Origin: Hermatobates lingyangjiaoensis
Lineage: Eukaryota > Arthropoda > Insecta > Hemiptera > Hermatobatidae
DNA: 64,000 nt
NCBI GenBank assembly: GCA_026182355.1
Contig: JAPFBL010000002.1
Coordinates: 1,736,001 to 1,800,000, forward strand
Direction of reading: 5' to 3'
Shown: piece by piece, positions 12,538-27,065 of the stretch
Position numbering within the stretch: position 1 is the first letter of the stretch
Layout of the letters: the number at the start of each line of letters is the position of its first letter
Program-made: the position numbers and the translations under genes
The notes under the pieces: model-generated
What the model was told of the DNA's origin: nothing
Seen by the model: only the letters and a program-made list of their open reading frames with translations
Database searches by the model: none

Positions 12538-12538
12538 A

Positions 12539-12583
<45 letters not shown>
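12538..12583. repeat. (ATT)n microsatellite at a head-to-head PLE junction
   Basis: About 15 ATT/TTA units separate the 5' ends of two opposed family A copies. The flanks AATTCAATAATTTTTC and ATTCAATAATAGAATTTGC resemble each other. Confidence 0.95.
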
Positions 12584-12584
<1 letters not shown>

Positions 12585-12585
<1 letters not shown>

Positions 12586-13990
12586 ATAATAGAATTTGCA
12601 AGAGTTAAATTACCAGATATGATTTTAAGAAACTATATTAGTTCAATGAATAGTCTCAAAGATTCCTGTATTAATAAAAGTAATTAAATTTGCAAAAGAA
12701 GATGAAGGTATGTATTAAATACGTTTAATTCTTTTCATAATCGTCTACAATTTACCTATGAAATAGAAAAGATGGAAATCTGCCATTTTTAGATGTAAAA
12801 GTTATAAGAGGTGAAAATGGCATTATTTTAACGGATTGGTATAGAAAGCCTACCATGCAGGAAGAAATTAACTATCACTCCTCTCATGCTATAAACCAAA
12901 AATTAATTGTGTTCAAATTTAGTTAAGAAGGTTGTTGAAATTAGTAGTCCACGTTTTCTAAAAGAAAATAAGAAAAGGGTAAAGTCATTGTTGCAGAAAA
13001 ATTGTTATCCAAACAACTTAATTGAACGTTATTGGTTTAAATATACAAGAGAACAACCAAACATTCCAATCAAAACCATGCTGAACTTGAAGTTTTAAAA
13101 ATAAAAAGTATTTCAAATTTCCGTATGTTGAGGGCTTATCACAATCAATTAGAAAAGTTTTCAAACGAAATGTACCTGAAGTTACATTGGCATTTTATAA
13201 CAAAAGAAAAGTCAAGTCTTTATTTTCAAATTTGAAACAAAAAATACCAAAGGAGTTACAAAGTAACCTCATTTATGCGATCAAATGTAAAGACTGCGAC
13301 AAGCGTTATTACGGAGAAACAAGTCGTTTTTTAAAAGAAAGACTTTATCAACATTCTTATTCAATAAGAACTAATAAAAGTAACGCAACTGCTTTAGCAT
13401 TCCATGCTTTAAACGAAGGTCACATGTTCGATTTTGAAGAAGCAATTAAGTAGATAAAGAACAGGATGAGCAAAGAAGAAAGACCCTCGAAATGCTATAA
13501 TTAAAAAAGATCTAAGTTCAGTTAATCATAGAAGTGACATTACCAATTTGAACACTATTTATTCAGGAGTGTTAAGTGATTTTAGTGAAATTTAATTTCC
13601 TTAGTTCCTTTTTGTGTTCTTTGAGTGAACAGTGTTCGGTTTACATGTAATTGTAATCAGTTAGTCTGGTCCAAGTTTTTGACCAGTTAAGATGTTAGTT
13701 CACTAACTATCTATTGTTACTTCATTTTATATAATGTAAATTTCATCATTTTTCTAATTCAAAAATTCTGACTTCTGTAAGTTCATAAAAATATTTATTG
13801 CTTTTCTATTACTTCTACTTGTATATATATTTTTGTTTTTTCCAATTGTAATATTCCATTTTGATGTTAGTTATATGTTGATGTTTATATATGATTTCTT
13901 GTCATCCTTTGTTTGTAGGCCTATGAAAAAGGTTTTTAAATAAAACCGAAACGTCGGCATTGAGAGTTTGATTTTGATCCTGGAAAATTG
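12585..13990 (+). pseudogene. Penelope-like element family A, internally deleted copy 3
   Basis: Plus-strand inverse of copy 2. It starts with AGAATTTGCAAGAGTTAAAT (inverse of about 12150-12170), reaches AAATTTGCAAAAGAAGATGA, then jumps to sequence matching about 10900 in copy 2. About 1.15 kb containing motif A and the catalytic YVDD site of RT is therefore lost. The C-terminal part is well kept: IERYWFKYTREQP at ~13020, then the GIY-YIG block at 13187-13453 with IYAIKCKDCDKRYYGETSRF, LKERLYQHSYSIR and FHALNEGHMFDFEEAI. The 3' UTR ends with CTATGAAAAAGG, a TTTTAAATAAAA loop, ACCGAAACGTCGGC and then (TA)n at 14018-14041. This shows what the family A nuclease looked like before decay. Confidence 0.88.
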
Positions 13991-14040
13991 ACCGAATCCC
14001 GATTTTATTATACACCTATATATATATATATATATATATA

Positions 14041-14215
14041 TGGGAAAACAAGACTAAGATCTTTCAACCGTAACAAGCGGTCTTCGTCAGAGTCAAAAAC
14101 CCAACTGAGTTTTGACCGTTGTTACGGTTGAAAGATCTTAGTCTTGTGTTCCTGTTTTCTTATTGTGGTTTGATCATTGATTGTTATTTCACGTGTTTAT
14201 GTGAAAGCTTTATAC
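14041..14215. repeat. PLE-type inverted foldback (family gamma)
   Basis: The left arm (minus, 14062-14090) carries CTGACGA, the ACCG/CGGT hairpin and GAAAG. The right arm (plus) repeats GTTACGGTTGAAAGATCTTA and continues into TTATTGTGGTTTGATCATTG and TTATTTCACGTGTTTATGTG. The loop is short, near AACCCAACTGAG. (TA)n tracts flank both sides. Confidence 0.8.
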
Positions 14216-14286
14216 ATACATATATATATATATAATATGATATTTATGATATATATATATATAATATTAAATATATATATATATAT

Positions 14287-14425
14287 AAAGATCCGTCTTC
14301 GTCAGAATCAAAACCCAACATAAGCGGGAAGACCGCTTGTTACGGTTGAAAGATCTTAGTCTTTTTTTTTTCTATTTCATATTGATTTGTTATTTCACGT
14401 GTTTATGTGAAATGTTGTTATCGAT
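14287..14425. repeat. Second gamma-type foldback fragment
   Basis: The left side has GTCTTCGTCAGAATCAAAAC. The right side has GACCGCTTGTTACGGTTGAA and ends TTATTTCACGTGTTTATGTG. It is set between irregular TA tracts. Its loop is only a few tens of bases and the left arm is truncated. Confidence 0.65.
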
Positions 14426-14599
14426 GAATTCCACGTCCGATACCTACTCCTATTTCTGTCATCTTTTTCCTTTCTTCGTCTCTGTAGTAAAAAAATGTTT
14501 GTCTAGCTTGATAAAATTAAAACTAAATAAAATTAAACTGGCCATAAATTAAATCTAAATTTAAAATTTTTAAATAATTGTTTAAATGAAAAGGTAATA

Positions 14600-15420
14600 C
14601 GTAAATCTTTAAGTCCTAAAGGTTTGCTAAAAATTTGTGGAGATCCCTTTGATAATTTTCATTCTCTGTTGCTAAAAAAGCATATTTATTTGTGCCGGAG
14701 TGATGCAAAATTAGCTTTTGGTGATTCGACGCGTAGATTCGAGGAAAGTAGTCTTTGATTATATTTATTGGCAACTTAGAAAGGTATGTAAAAAATTTTC
14801 TAAAGTACATAATAAAAAACTTCAGTTCTTAATTGACAATAGCCCGTGGAATAAAAATAAAAAGTTAGTCTTAATTTAACGGACAGAATATTAGACAATA
14901 ATACAGTAGCAATATTAGGATACGGTTTAAATTTTGTTCCTAAAAGTAAGAATTTGAATTATGTTTAGGCTGCTAAAGGTTTTTGTAGCGTGGATTAATT
15001 AAATAATATAAATATTGATAATTTAAATATTTTAAAAGGGACTTTCAGAAAAAACCGATATTGTTAGTGTACCTAGACGTTTTATCGAGGTTTATTCTAA
15101 GCTTAAAAAAGATAATACTATAAAAATTACTAAAACTCATAAATCAAAAGTGATAGCAATATTAAATAAAAAAAGATTACATAGATAAAATTGAGACGAT
15201 GTTAAAATGATAAAACTGTGTATTCAAAGTTTCGTTTAATAAAAAAATTAAAACTGTCTAAATAATCAAGCCGAACTTATTCTAAATTTTATCAAAATCC
15301 CCTTCATTAGAATGCATTAATTATTGATGCTTCTAAATTCTATGAATGAGTAAGTAGAAACATTTGAAATGTACAAAAAAAAAATCTTTATGTCAACTGA
15401 AGGTGTAGTTTTTTATCTTG
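14600..15420 (+). pseudogene. Penelope-like element, N-terminal half (decayed)
   Basis: Pieces in shifting plus-strand frames give, in order, FGDSTRRFEES (~14730), KLQFLIDNSPWNKNKKLV (~14820), a segment with DNNTVAILGYGLNFVPKS (~14900-14950), VSVPRRFIEVYSKLKKDNT (~15070) and ITKTHKSKVIAILNKK (~15130-15175). The order matches the pre-RT domain of PLE proteins: an LS/LT-x-lG-x-GL-x-F block followed by an I-x-K-x-DKg-x-x-vvi block. The RT core and nuclease are absent. It may be the same family as the C-terminal fragments at 28.2 and 59.8 kb, but there is no overlap to test this. Confidence 0.7.
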
Positions 15421-18341
<2,921 letters not shown>

Positions 18342-18665
18342 ACTAGCAAACGTACCCGTCTTTGACGGAATCAAAAATTCTATTATACTTGGTATTCCAA
18401 AATATCAATTATAGTATTATACTAATACTACAATTAGAAGTTATAGAATAGTAGAAAATTCCATTATTAGTACAGTGCTAAAAAAAAGCCTCTGTATACA
18501 AAGATTAGATTTTAAGTTAGACATACACAAATCTACAATCAATGTTTCAGCTTTATATGTCTTATGGTAGCAATATTTTGTGGACAAACCGACAGACAGA
18601 AATTATTCTAAGGGTACATGTGGCTACTCTGAAGTATGAAACGTAAAGAAAACTTGAAATGAGTT
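18342..18665 (-). repeat. Dispersed element copy with terminal hairpin, possibly Helitron-like
   Basis: On the plus strand it starts ACTAGCAAACGTACCCGTC followed by TTTGACGG. The minus strand therefore ends with a CCGTC-GACGG hairpin, ~10 bases, then CTAGT. A hairpin shortly before CTRRT is the hallmark of Helitron 3' ends, but the base flanking this copy is not the expected T. A second copy (19077) differs in the last bases. The body carries GTTTCAGCTTTATATGTC and ACAAACCGACAGACAGAAAT, shared with 20.1-20.5 kb. Element class is uncertain. Confidence 0.5.
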
Positions 18666-18698
18666 AGTTCTAATTAACGTGCTCCCAGTCAAAAGCTA

Positions 18699-19070
18699 GC
18701 ACGCAAGCCACTGGGCTACTCTGGTTCCATACCTTACTTTATTACCAGTGTTTATATTACGCAAATATTAAATTAAAAAAAAATATTTTTGTTGTGTTTA
18801 TTTATAATACATTTGTACTACTGTCATCGGCGAGCAAGCAAGCTACTGGCAACCCTGGCTAGATCCCTTTACTTTATTACCATCTTTTATATTATCCACA
18901 TTTTAAATTCAAAAAAATATTTGTTTGTTACATTTATTTATAATACATTTGCACTACTGTCATCGGCGATCACGCAAGCCACTGGGCTACTCTGGTCCCA
19001 TACCTTACATTATTACCAGTGTATTTATTAAGCAAATATTAAATTAAAAAAAAGTTGACAGTTATATATA
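18699..19070. repeat. ~135-bp minisatellite, about 2.7 units
   Basis: The motif GCAAGCCACTGGGCTACTCT recurs at 18703, about 18838 (diverged) and about 18974. Each is followed by CCATACCTTACTTTATTACC-like and AATATTAAATTAAAAAA-like sequence, so the period is 135-136 bases. It lies between two copies of the hairpin-ended element and may be its internal array. Confidence 0.8.
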
Positions 19071-19076
19071 ATACAT

Positions 19077-19330
19077 AGCAAACGTACCCGTCTTTGACGG
19101 AATCAGAAGTTCCTGTTTTGGTTTATTGCCGTGTGCCTATTGCCTTTCGGCTATACCACGGAGGAATCAGAAGTTCCGTCATTTTTGGTATTTCAAAATG
19201 TCATTAGAAATTATAGAATAGTAGAAAATACCATTATTACTACAGTGTTAAACAAATGCCTCCAGCTTATACACTACATTAGCTGTCTGTCCTTCAGGTT
19301 CATGGTAGAAGAAAGAGTTGAAACCTCTGA
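19077..19330 (-). repeat. Second copy of the hairpin-ended dispersed element
   Basis: TAGCAAACGTACCCGTC + TTTGACGGAATCAGAAG recurs here, then a body similar to 18380-18500 (ATTATAGAATAGTAGAAAAT). The preceding base context is CATAG in place of CTAG, which weakens a strict CTRRT reading. Confidence 0.55.
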
Positions 19331-20090
19331 CCGTTGAGCATGTAAACTACATTTGACCATGTGAGAAAAACTTGGTTTTGCTACCTTGTATTCCTGCGTT
19401 AGATGAAGTCTCCCTTTGCGACTTAGTTAACGTCATTGCGAAATAGACTCTGACCGGACTTTGCAATCATTTCAACGTAAACAGACAGTGGCTCGGAATC
19501 AATGGTATGTGAAGTATACACACAGACTCCCCAATACCACATCCAGTCATTATGTCCGCCTCTATGGCATATCTGTGTAGAGCACGAACTCAGAGTCGTG
19601 TCCCGTTGCACAGTTTTGGGGCACTCATGTTTCGTAACATGAAATTTGTTACTGCTACTAAATTGTAGCATGATTGGTGCTCTACTTTAAGTTTTTACTC
19701 ATGAGCAGGCAATCCAGGAGAAATAAATTCAGAGTCAAGAAATTCAGTTAGATAATGAACTGCTTCTTCGTCACTAATCCAATCTCTTTACTGACTTGTA
19801 AGTTCTTTCCTCGGCTTCATATAGCGTAAGAACTTGTTTGATCATTTCTCATGCCTGTTCATATTAAGGGCTGAGAATTGCTCGTTTACAAAACATTTAT
19901 TCTCAATAGATAGTACATCCTTAACTCTGTGAAACACCATTTCAATGATGTCAAATGCGCAATATATTCATATGCTCAATTGAAATTAAAATCAACTAAC
20001 AATACCTACTTGCCACACCTGTGTATTTTCAAAACAAACTTGTCTGTGAAGTTAGGAAAATACAGCTAAAAGCCCCATAACTTCGCTTCT
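19331..20090. other. Unassigned stretch with a GC-richer patch
   Basis: Around 19420-19680 the GC content rises and the minus strand stays open for 82 codons (with HNDWMWYWGVCVYTSHTIDS). No splice signals or known domains are seen. It may be debris of an unrecognised mobile element. Confidence 0.3.
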
Positions 20091-20530
20091 GTACTGAATT
20101 AATAATCTATTTAGAGCCCATATTTTAAGTTAGGCACACACAAATCCAGTGTCAATGTTTCAGCTCGCTATGTCTTATGGTGGCTGAGTTTACTTGTGAC
20201 AAACATTTTTGCGTTAAACGTCCATAACTTCACTTCTACGTTGAATTTCCAATCAATTCATAGCCTATATTTTAAGTTAGACCTACACAAATCTACTGTA
20301 AAAGTTTCAGCTTTATATGTCTTATGGTAGCTGAGTTTACCTGTGACAAAGTTTTGCGGACAAACCGACAAACCGACAAACCGACAAACCGACAAACCGA
20401 CAAACCGACAAACCGACAAACCGACAAACCGACAAACCGACAAACCGACAAACCGACAGAAATTTTTCTAAGGGTGGATTCGGTTTCTCCAATGTATGAA
20501 ACGTAAAGAAAACTTGAAATGAGTCAGTTC
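20091..20530. repeat. Two further body copies of the dispersed element
   Basis: TTTTAAGTTAGGCACACACAA and GTTTCAGCTCGCTATGTC at 20120-20180 repeat as TTTTAAGTTAGACCTACACA and GTTTCAGCTTTATATGTC at 20270-20330. The second continues into GCGGACAAACCGAC. The end, ATGTATGAAACGTAAAGAAA, matches 18637-18656. Confidence 0.65.
20360..20458. repeat. 8-bp tandem repeat (ACAAACCG)n, ~12 units
   Basis: About 99 bases of perfect 8-mer repeat. The related copy at 18581 has a single ACAAACCGAC followed by AGACAGAAAT, so the array has expanded inside this copy. ORFs on both strands through it are artefacts. Confidence 0.97.
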
Positions 20531-22752
20531 TAAGCAATGTACAGACAAAATCATTATTTTATTTATAAAGATTGAGTGAGCAAAGCACCTGCTAGAAGCA
20601 CCTGTTGTATCAATTTTGGCACTTTCTCGGATGAAGAATCTCCTTCTTTGTGTAATATTTGATTTTTGTTTTTGTTTCTTTTGGAAGGCAGTGGTTGCCT
20701 CTTTGGCAACACCCGGTAAATCACTTTAACGTAGAATGTTATTCCACTTAATTCAGATATTTTAAGAAGATAAAAAATATTTAATGTGCACTTGTTTTAT
20801 ACAACAAGCGTGAATGTGGACACATCACTTTGAGGTGATGTTTTTCCAGCCACTTTGGTGGGACAAATAATAATATTAATTGCTGGTACAAATAATATTA
20901 CGGAAATAAATTATCAATCCTTGACAGGTTAATAAAACCTGTAGAGCCACACTTTTAATACGAAATATTAATTTTGTATTTATTAATTTAAACAACAATG
21001 ACTAAAATGAAATCACTAAATTCAATTTTTTTAGGAAAAAATCACTAAATGAATTTTTAGGAAATCTCAAGAAAAAAAATTAAATACAGGTTTTTAAAAT
21101 CTATAAGTTTTAACATGTGATCGAGGAAACCAGTGACAAAGCCATCTCTGATTGATCAAAGCGCTTCAGTGCGTCACTTCGAACTCTAAGGGCAAGTGAA
21201 AGTGTGTTTGTAACCTGTTGGTTATAGACAAACAAGGGCAAAGACATAATTAACTTCGTTAGAGGATGAGTATGTAAGGTCACGTGTGTTCAAAATTTAC
21301 TCCTTTAGAGTGGTTGAAAATGTATGAATAATGGATAAGTACGATTGTTCTCTGCTGTCTAGTGGTGAAATATTGCACTAATTTTAGTACGACAGGTTGG
21401 TCCCATACATAGTGTGCTGTACCTTGCCTCTAGACATTATAATGAGTGTCATTCATAAATTACAGTATTTAAAAATCACTGTGATGATCATGAATGAATA
21501 TCTAGCATGAGTGCGACTAAAACTGATGGTCCATTTCATCACCACCCAATTAAAGATTTCCTAATTGATATACCAGTAACAAGTACGCAAACCAATAGAC
21601 CCCAGCTGACTCCAAAACGTTAAAATCCTAGCTTTTGTGAATTAAATCGTGTTATTTACCACATCCAAACAATATTCCATCCAAAAATTTAATGGGATAG
21701 TAGTTATAATATTGTAGCGAGCCCACAAGAGTTCTTTACTTCATATGCATTTAATTAGAGACTCCTTGAATTATTAATCCTTTTTACTAATTATATGATC
21801 AAGATCGTTAAATTCGAAGCATATACTATTTACCTCAAACAAATAAACGCTCAATACCTTCAAAGCTAATTTAAAAGTGTTTAACCTTTGGCTTTTTTTT
21901 GTTGAAACAACTTTAACCAAAACTTTACCCAAAGCTATCATTTTATTAAATTATTTTAAGATTAATACATCAAAATAATTTCAATTACCTAACCAAATAA
22001 TTAATTAATTTTTAATTAAACCATTTTAATTAACCATTGTATTAATTAATAATTAATACAAAGTATTAAATCAGGTTAGTGATAAATTTAGTTAACTATT
22101 GGGCAATTAGATATCCGAGATTATGTGTTCAATTTTAATAAAATGAAATTAAATTAGTACAATCAAACGAATTTAAAACAAACCTATAAATAAATAACAC
22201 AGAAGCAAATAGTTTTTTTAATTTTTCAGTTTTCGAACAATGTTGGATAAAATTAATCAATTGCTATTTAAGGTAATAATTACAAGAGGAAATAATGCAA
22301 ATTATTAAAATCTTATTTCAATTGTTAAAAGAGGGAATCATTTTCAGTATGAAGACTTACGTAGTGTTGATATTGGAAGGACTGATTCATGATATGAAAG
22401 TGTTATTGTGTCGTTAGGTTAAGTCCTAGTTTTTTCTATATGTTATAGTTGTTGTTTATCATTTCATTAATTTTTCTACAATAGACATAATTAATTATAT
22501 TTGATGATATGTTCAGCAATTTATGGATAATTTATGTTAGACTTAGCTGCGTTTTTTTTAATTAAATGTCTTTAATTTAAATCTACTAGAATGTAAAGAG
22601 AATTAAACTAAAATATGTTTTGTCGTCAATGTCTCTGCAATTTCTAATAGGCAGTTTAATTTCTCTCTGTGATTGGAAACCACTCTATGGAATATGAGTC
22701 TAAACTAAATGTTAGGATAACTACATAAAAGGGAGAGAGGTAAAGTCCGTAC
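20531..22752. other. AT-rich stretch, probably intronic
   Basis: No domain recognised. A 21-base phase-0 open stretch between an acceptor-like ATGAATCAG and a GTAAGTCTTC donor on the minus strand (about 22357-22377) could be a micro-exon, but it is too short to support. Confidence 0.3.
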
Positions 22753-22845
22753 CTTAGAATTGCAAAAGCAGCATTCGAACTCACTGGGCATTTCTTCGAT
22801 CTTTAAAGAGGCATTGGGATCGTGTTTGGCAGCCGCCTCATCTGC
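22753..22845 (-). CDS. Internal exon of an unidentified minus-strand host gene
   Basis: On the minus strand a pyrimidine-rich tract (GATTTTTTTTGGTGACAG) is followed by 93 bases, exactly 31 codons, open in phase 0, ending CTAAG|GTACGGAC. The peptide starts ADEAAAKHDPNASLKIEE, continues MPSEFE and ends CCFCNSK. It is acidic then cysteine-rich, with near-even codon use and a GC content well above the flanks. The other frames contain stops. Phase and strand agree with the exon at 29369-29578, which would splice directly onto it over a ~6.5-kb intron. I do not recognise the protein. The Cys cluster may bind metal, be palmitoylated or be disulphide-linked, but the sequence does not say which. Confidence 0.62.
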
Positions 22846-23207
22846 CTGTCACCAAAAAAAATCACCCTTAGATTTAGAATCAATTAAACTTTCATAGCTT
22901 GCACAATAATGAGGAAATGATATAATACAAATTTATTTTTTCGTCACTAAAATGTAAAATTTAACAATACAGTTGATGTATTATCAGTATTAGCAACCTT
23001 ATAAACATTGGGATACCTATCTAGATATGAGAGGATTGTTCAAACTATTTTCTCTAACCAAAAAATATGGGAAAACTTGGTGAAAGTCAGGCTGTTTGTT
23101 ATCCTCTACTCAATTATAATAAAAAATCAGTCAAAGTTCAGGTTAAAACGTCAATACCAAGTTTTGAACAGAGATACAGCATAATCTATGTTTTCAAGTA
23201 GGTTCCA

Positions 23208-23254
<47 letters not shown>

Positions 23255-24764
23255 GTGTTGGAGTTGTGTTATTGGGATATTTTAAAGATCAAAAGTATTA
23301 TAATCCCTAAATTGTATGTTATTCTACATGATGATTTAACTATTTTTTATTTATTTATTTGTAATATATGGAGTAATTTCATAATTCCCTAAGTTCTACA
23401 CTTTATTTACATTTATTTACTCTCTATATCAAATATAGAAAAATAGAAGTATTGTAGAAAAAGTATTAAAAAAAAATGTATTTTGTAGTGTTAATGAAAA
23501 AAGTATTGTGTACAATTTGACAATGAATCATGCAATATACAGTGGAACATGCTGGAATAAAAATACAAAATAAAAAAAAAGTATTAAAAGTTTTTATACT
23601 GGTGTCTATAATAAAAATACACGTTTTGTGGTCCTCGGAACACAATAATATAAGTTTTGGAAATTCTATTATAAAAACTTTTACGTCTTTCTGTGTGATT
23701 TTGTCTTTCAATAATAATAGAAATACTCTGAAAAATCCACTAACCCTTTATAGTTAAGTAGATAAAAGCTGTCTATTTGAGATTCTCTGAGAAGGGAGTG
23801 TAGTTCAACATTTCAGAGCTAGAAATTCATTTGATACCAAATTTTTTTTAAATTCATTTTAAACATATTAACATTTTCATATTTTATTAAAAAAAACAAA
23901 GATATAAGTTGGAACAATAAACTAAAAGCAAATACAATAAAAAACAGTGTAATTATCTCCAAGGATATACGCATAAAAAATTACATTATGCATAAATATT
24001 GTTAAATTTTATTTAATAAAATTTGCTACTGTAAAATATTATAGCAATATATTTTTTATTTCAGTACGCATAAATTTCATATTTTCTATAATCAAATAAA
24101 TGCAGTTTAGACAAACTCTATTTCATGAAATAAACACATTCTGCTGCTAAATATTGTGCGGTGTGAAAAGAGGTTTTTAATAAACTACAGCCAGTGACAG
24201 TCTCTGGTTGTGAACCAAGTCAATATCAGTTTAATTGAGGCAAGTGACTTTTATCAGAATCGGCAAACTTGTTCAGTCAGTTAGGGCAAATGATCAAACC
24301 AAGTTACAAGCTCTGAAGCAAATACCCCCTCCCCCCCCCCCCCCGTGCTTCAACTTCCCTAAAAATCATATTTCACAAAGTCAATATCTCATTATTAGTA
24401 GCTTTTATTAAAAAACACACTGTTTAACAATCAGGCTGCGAGTCTCCTACTCATTTTTAGTTGCCTTGAATAGATAATATACGGTCATAGTTCATCAATA
24501 AACAGATGCACACACAGTACCTGATTGTTTCAGTCACCAGGAGAGAGAATGTAGAGAACTTACAAACACGCGAAGCGGATAACAGAAAACAAAAAGATTT
24601 GTTGCAGTTTGCCTAGTTAAAGAAAATTAAGAAAAAATACTTTTAGAATAAATTAAGAAAGAGGAAACAGATGGAAAACTGGAGCAATATTAAATTAAAT
24701 TAAGGTAAAAACAGACGCATAAAATAAAAAAGAATAAGAATCTAACATTAAATTAAATAAAAAA
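22846..24764. other. Presumed intron sequence with microsatellites
   Basis: Contains a (TG)n tract at 23211-23249 and a C-run at 24325-24344. Otherwise it is AT-rich with no recognised features. Confidence 0.4.
23211..23249. repeat. (TG)n microsatellite
   Basis: About 19 TG units, uninterrupted. Confidence 0.96.
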
Positions 24765-24900
24765 ATCTGAAGTGGCCTACACTCTATTTTATTATAGGTA
24801 AAAAAATATCAAACTAGTTAATAACATAATGATTTTTGTCTCCTCAAAAGCTTTCGCATTCAGTTATGAGTCAAAGTTTTTATATTTGATTAAAAAGAAA
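24765..24900 (+). repeat. Dispersed repeat family epsilon, copy
   Basis: Shares GGCCTACACTC and ATATCAAACT-GTTAATAAC-like sequence with 32195 and 47700. The relationship is clearest in the first ~70 bases. The inverse of the start also occurs near 190-210. Confidence 0.5.
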
Positions 24901-26835
24901 TACCTTTTGTTTTTGTTTAAAAATTTAAAAATTTTTTTCATTATTCCTTTTCTGATCAAATCATAAATGTGTAGTTTACATCACTGTCATAAAGTCCTAA
25001 CTGGATGATCACTATTTATCCAAATATAGTCTGCTCGAAATCTGATTGAGCAGATTTCTGGATGAATAAAGACCCAACCAACCACTCACACAAACACACA
25101 CACACACACACACAGAGACATCACCAAAAAAACTTCATATAGTGACTTTAGGAATCCCAAAGTATGTAAATCTGTCAAAATTTCAGTATCAAATTTTTTC
25201 ACTAACACTACATTTTACTTATAGGAAAAAAAGTGCCAATAAAGAAAGTTCTAGAACTTTGAAAAGGAAAACGAGAGCAATGTAAGGGGATGGAAGGAAA
25301 TCGTAAATTTCAAAAGGGAGAGTGATCACTTTCAACTAAAATGATAACTGCTGGACCATGAGACAAGGGAAGTCGTCAAGACAGTTTTTTTTTTCACAAT
25401 TTAGGTAACATCCAGTTAGTCTAATCTGAACATAACAGAACTGACATCAGTTATACAATGAACAAATGTTATACAATGCAATGTTATTTGTATTGATCGT
25501 ATAATTCATTATACGTATGGGTTGATTACATTTGAACAGCGTGTGTATTCATAACGGAAGATTATGAGCACACACTGTCTTAGGCAGAAACATTTTCAAG
25601 TCAGCTAGTTCGTACAGTTACACGATAGATGTAATTATGAAAGGAAGGAACGCATAGGGCGGGGCGGTAGACCAGCAGCGATGACCGCTGGGCAACCTGC
25701 AAGTCATTCTGGCCACGCAGTCATCTGCATCCATTCTAATCCCCCCCCACCATTACTAATTTGTACTCTTCTAATTCTAATGAGTTCCAGATATCCGACC
25801 GACCATTACTGTAGTTGATCAGCTATTGCTCTAGACTCTAGACCAATCAGCAATGCCCTGAGCAAATCGGCCTTTGGCCTAAGCTGATCGGCCACAGAGT
25901 TTCTCAAACTCTTTTTGACTTGCGGAATCCTTTTTGTTTGAATAACTTTCCCGCAAACCTAGATTCTAATGATTTTATACAGTAGTAATTTAAATCTTTC
26001 ATATGCCTTTATGAATAGTATGTACGTTTAAAAACAATTAAACAGTAATACTATTGAAATGTGAATTTTTTGGATGAAAATTTAAAACTAAAAGATTTTG
26101 ATTTCCACATTTACCACAAGTGCATAATTCATCTTTAGGGTTACTGTTTTTTTTAAACCCGTTAACACCTCGTTCTTCCTTATCACTTTATCAACAAATG
26201 CTCTGTTGACCGAGTAAATGGGCAGGTTGAAGTGCTTGCTAAAATTGAAAATTTATTGAACATTTTATAAAAAATAACATTCATTAGCCAAAACTCATGA
26301 TAATTATCCTTAAACTAACTAATCAAGTCCTTTATCAAATAAAATAATAGAGCTCTTGTAAATAAATATATGTAATTTGGTTTTAGCTGCACTTTATAAA
26401 TTGAACAAAAACTTTTAAAAAACAAGAATTTCCTTCATCTTTTAATGGTTTAATGAACAAGTATTTGTAAATTTATGGGGATATCTACTGTTTGGTATTT
26501 GATATTTGGTATAGAATAGGAGTTGGAATGCTGATATGAAGCACACCAGCTTTCATAGGAAAGTTGGAAAAAATAACTGGATCGTCACAGATCAATGAGT
26601 ACCTGCCAGCAAAATAAATGCAAAAGATGAACAACCCAAACTTAATCAAAGACCTGAGACTCGTCAAGAGTGGAGCATGAACAATACATGTGCATGAACT
26701 GACTCTGCTCTAGGACCGAGGAGATGGCACTATAAGTGGTCAAATGATAGCGACAGAAAACAAATCAGTGGTGTTTTTTTTATTTTCGAAGAATACAAGT
26801 AGAATAGTAAGGATACTTTTTATGATTTTAACTTG

Positions 26836-27065
26836 GGGTGCAGGGTATCTCAGTGTCTACGTGCTCGCCTCTGGACTGGCAGATCCGAGGTTTGATATCC
26901 ACTGTAGCCCTCTATTTATTCACGTTGAAAATCTGAACATGTCCTCTCTCGGAGAGGACGTTAAGCTGTGATTTCCTCAGCCTTTGATGTCAGATACTCG
27001 TTAAAGATCCTTATTCTAAATACACTTGATTTCGACAAAATTTAGGACTTCCAAAGTAGAATTTT
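26836..27065 (+). repeat. tRNA-derived SINE, copy D
   Basis: The head CAGGGTATCTCAGTGTCTAC and CTCGCCTCTGGACTGGCAGA align with tRNA A-box and anticodon-arm sequence. GAGGTTTGATATCC fits a slightly mutated B box. The body has CTCTCGGAGAGGACGTTAAG and ends AAAATTTAGGACTTCC. Same family as 31204, 36957, 48736 and 49123. Confidence 0.75.

Noticed and set aside
20258..20537. Repetitive peptides (CRFVGLSV and NRQTDKPT types) on both strands
   Set aside because: Translation of the 8-mer array inside a dispersed repeat.
25880..25930. CAGAGTTTCTCAAACTC, similar to hAT transposon termini
   Set aside because: No matching inverted end or 8-bp duplication found nearby. The match is short.
26466..26600. 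Possible terminal minus-strand exon after TTTATTTTGCTGGCAG, ~38 codons then stop
   Set aside because: Good acceptor, but the peptide is nondescript. A stop-ending exon between 29369 and 22845 would conflict with the better-supported phase-0 pair unless alternatively spliced.
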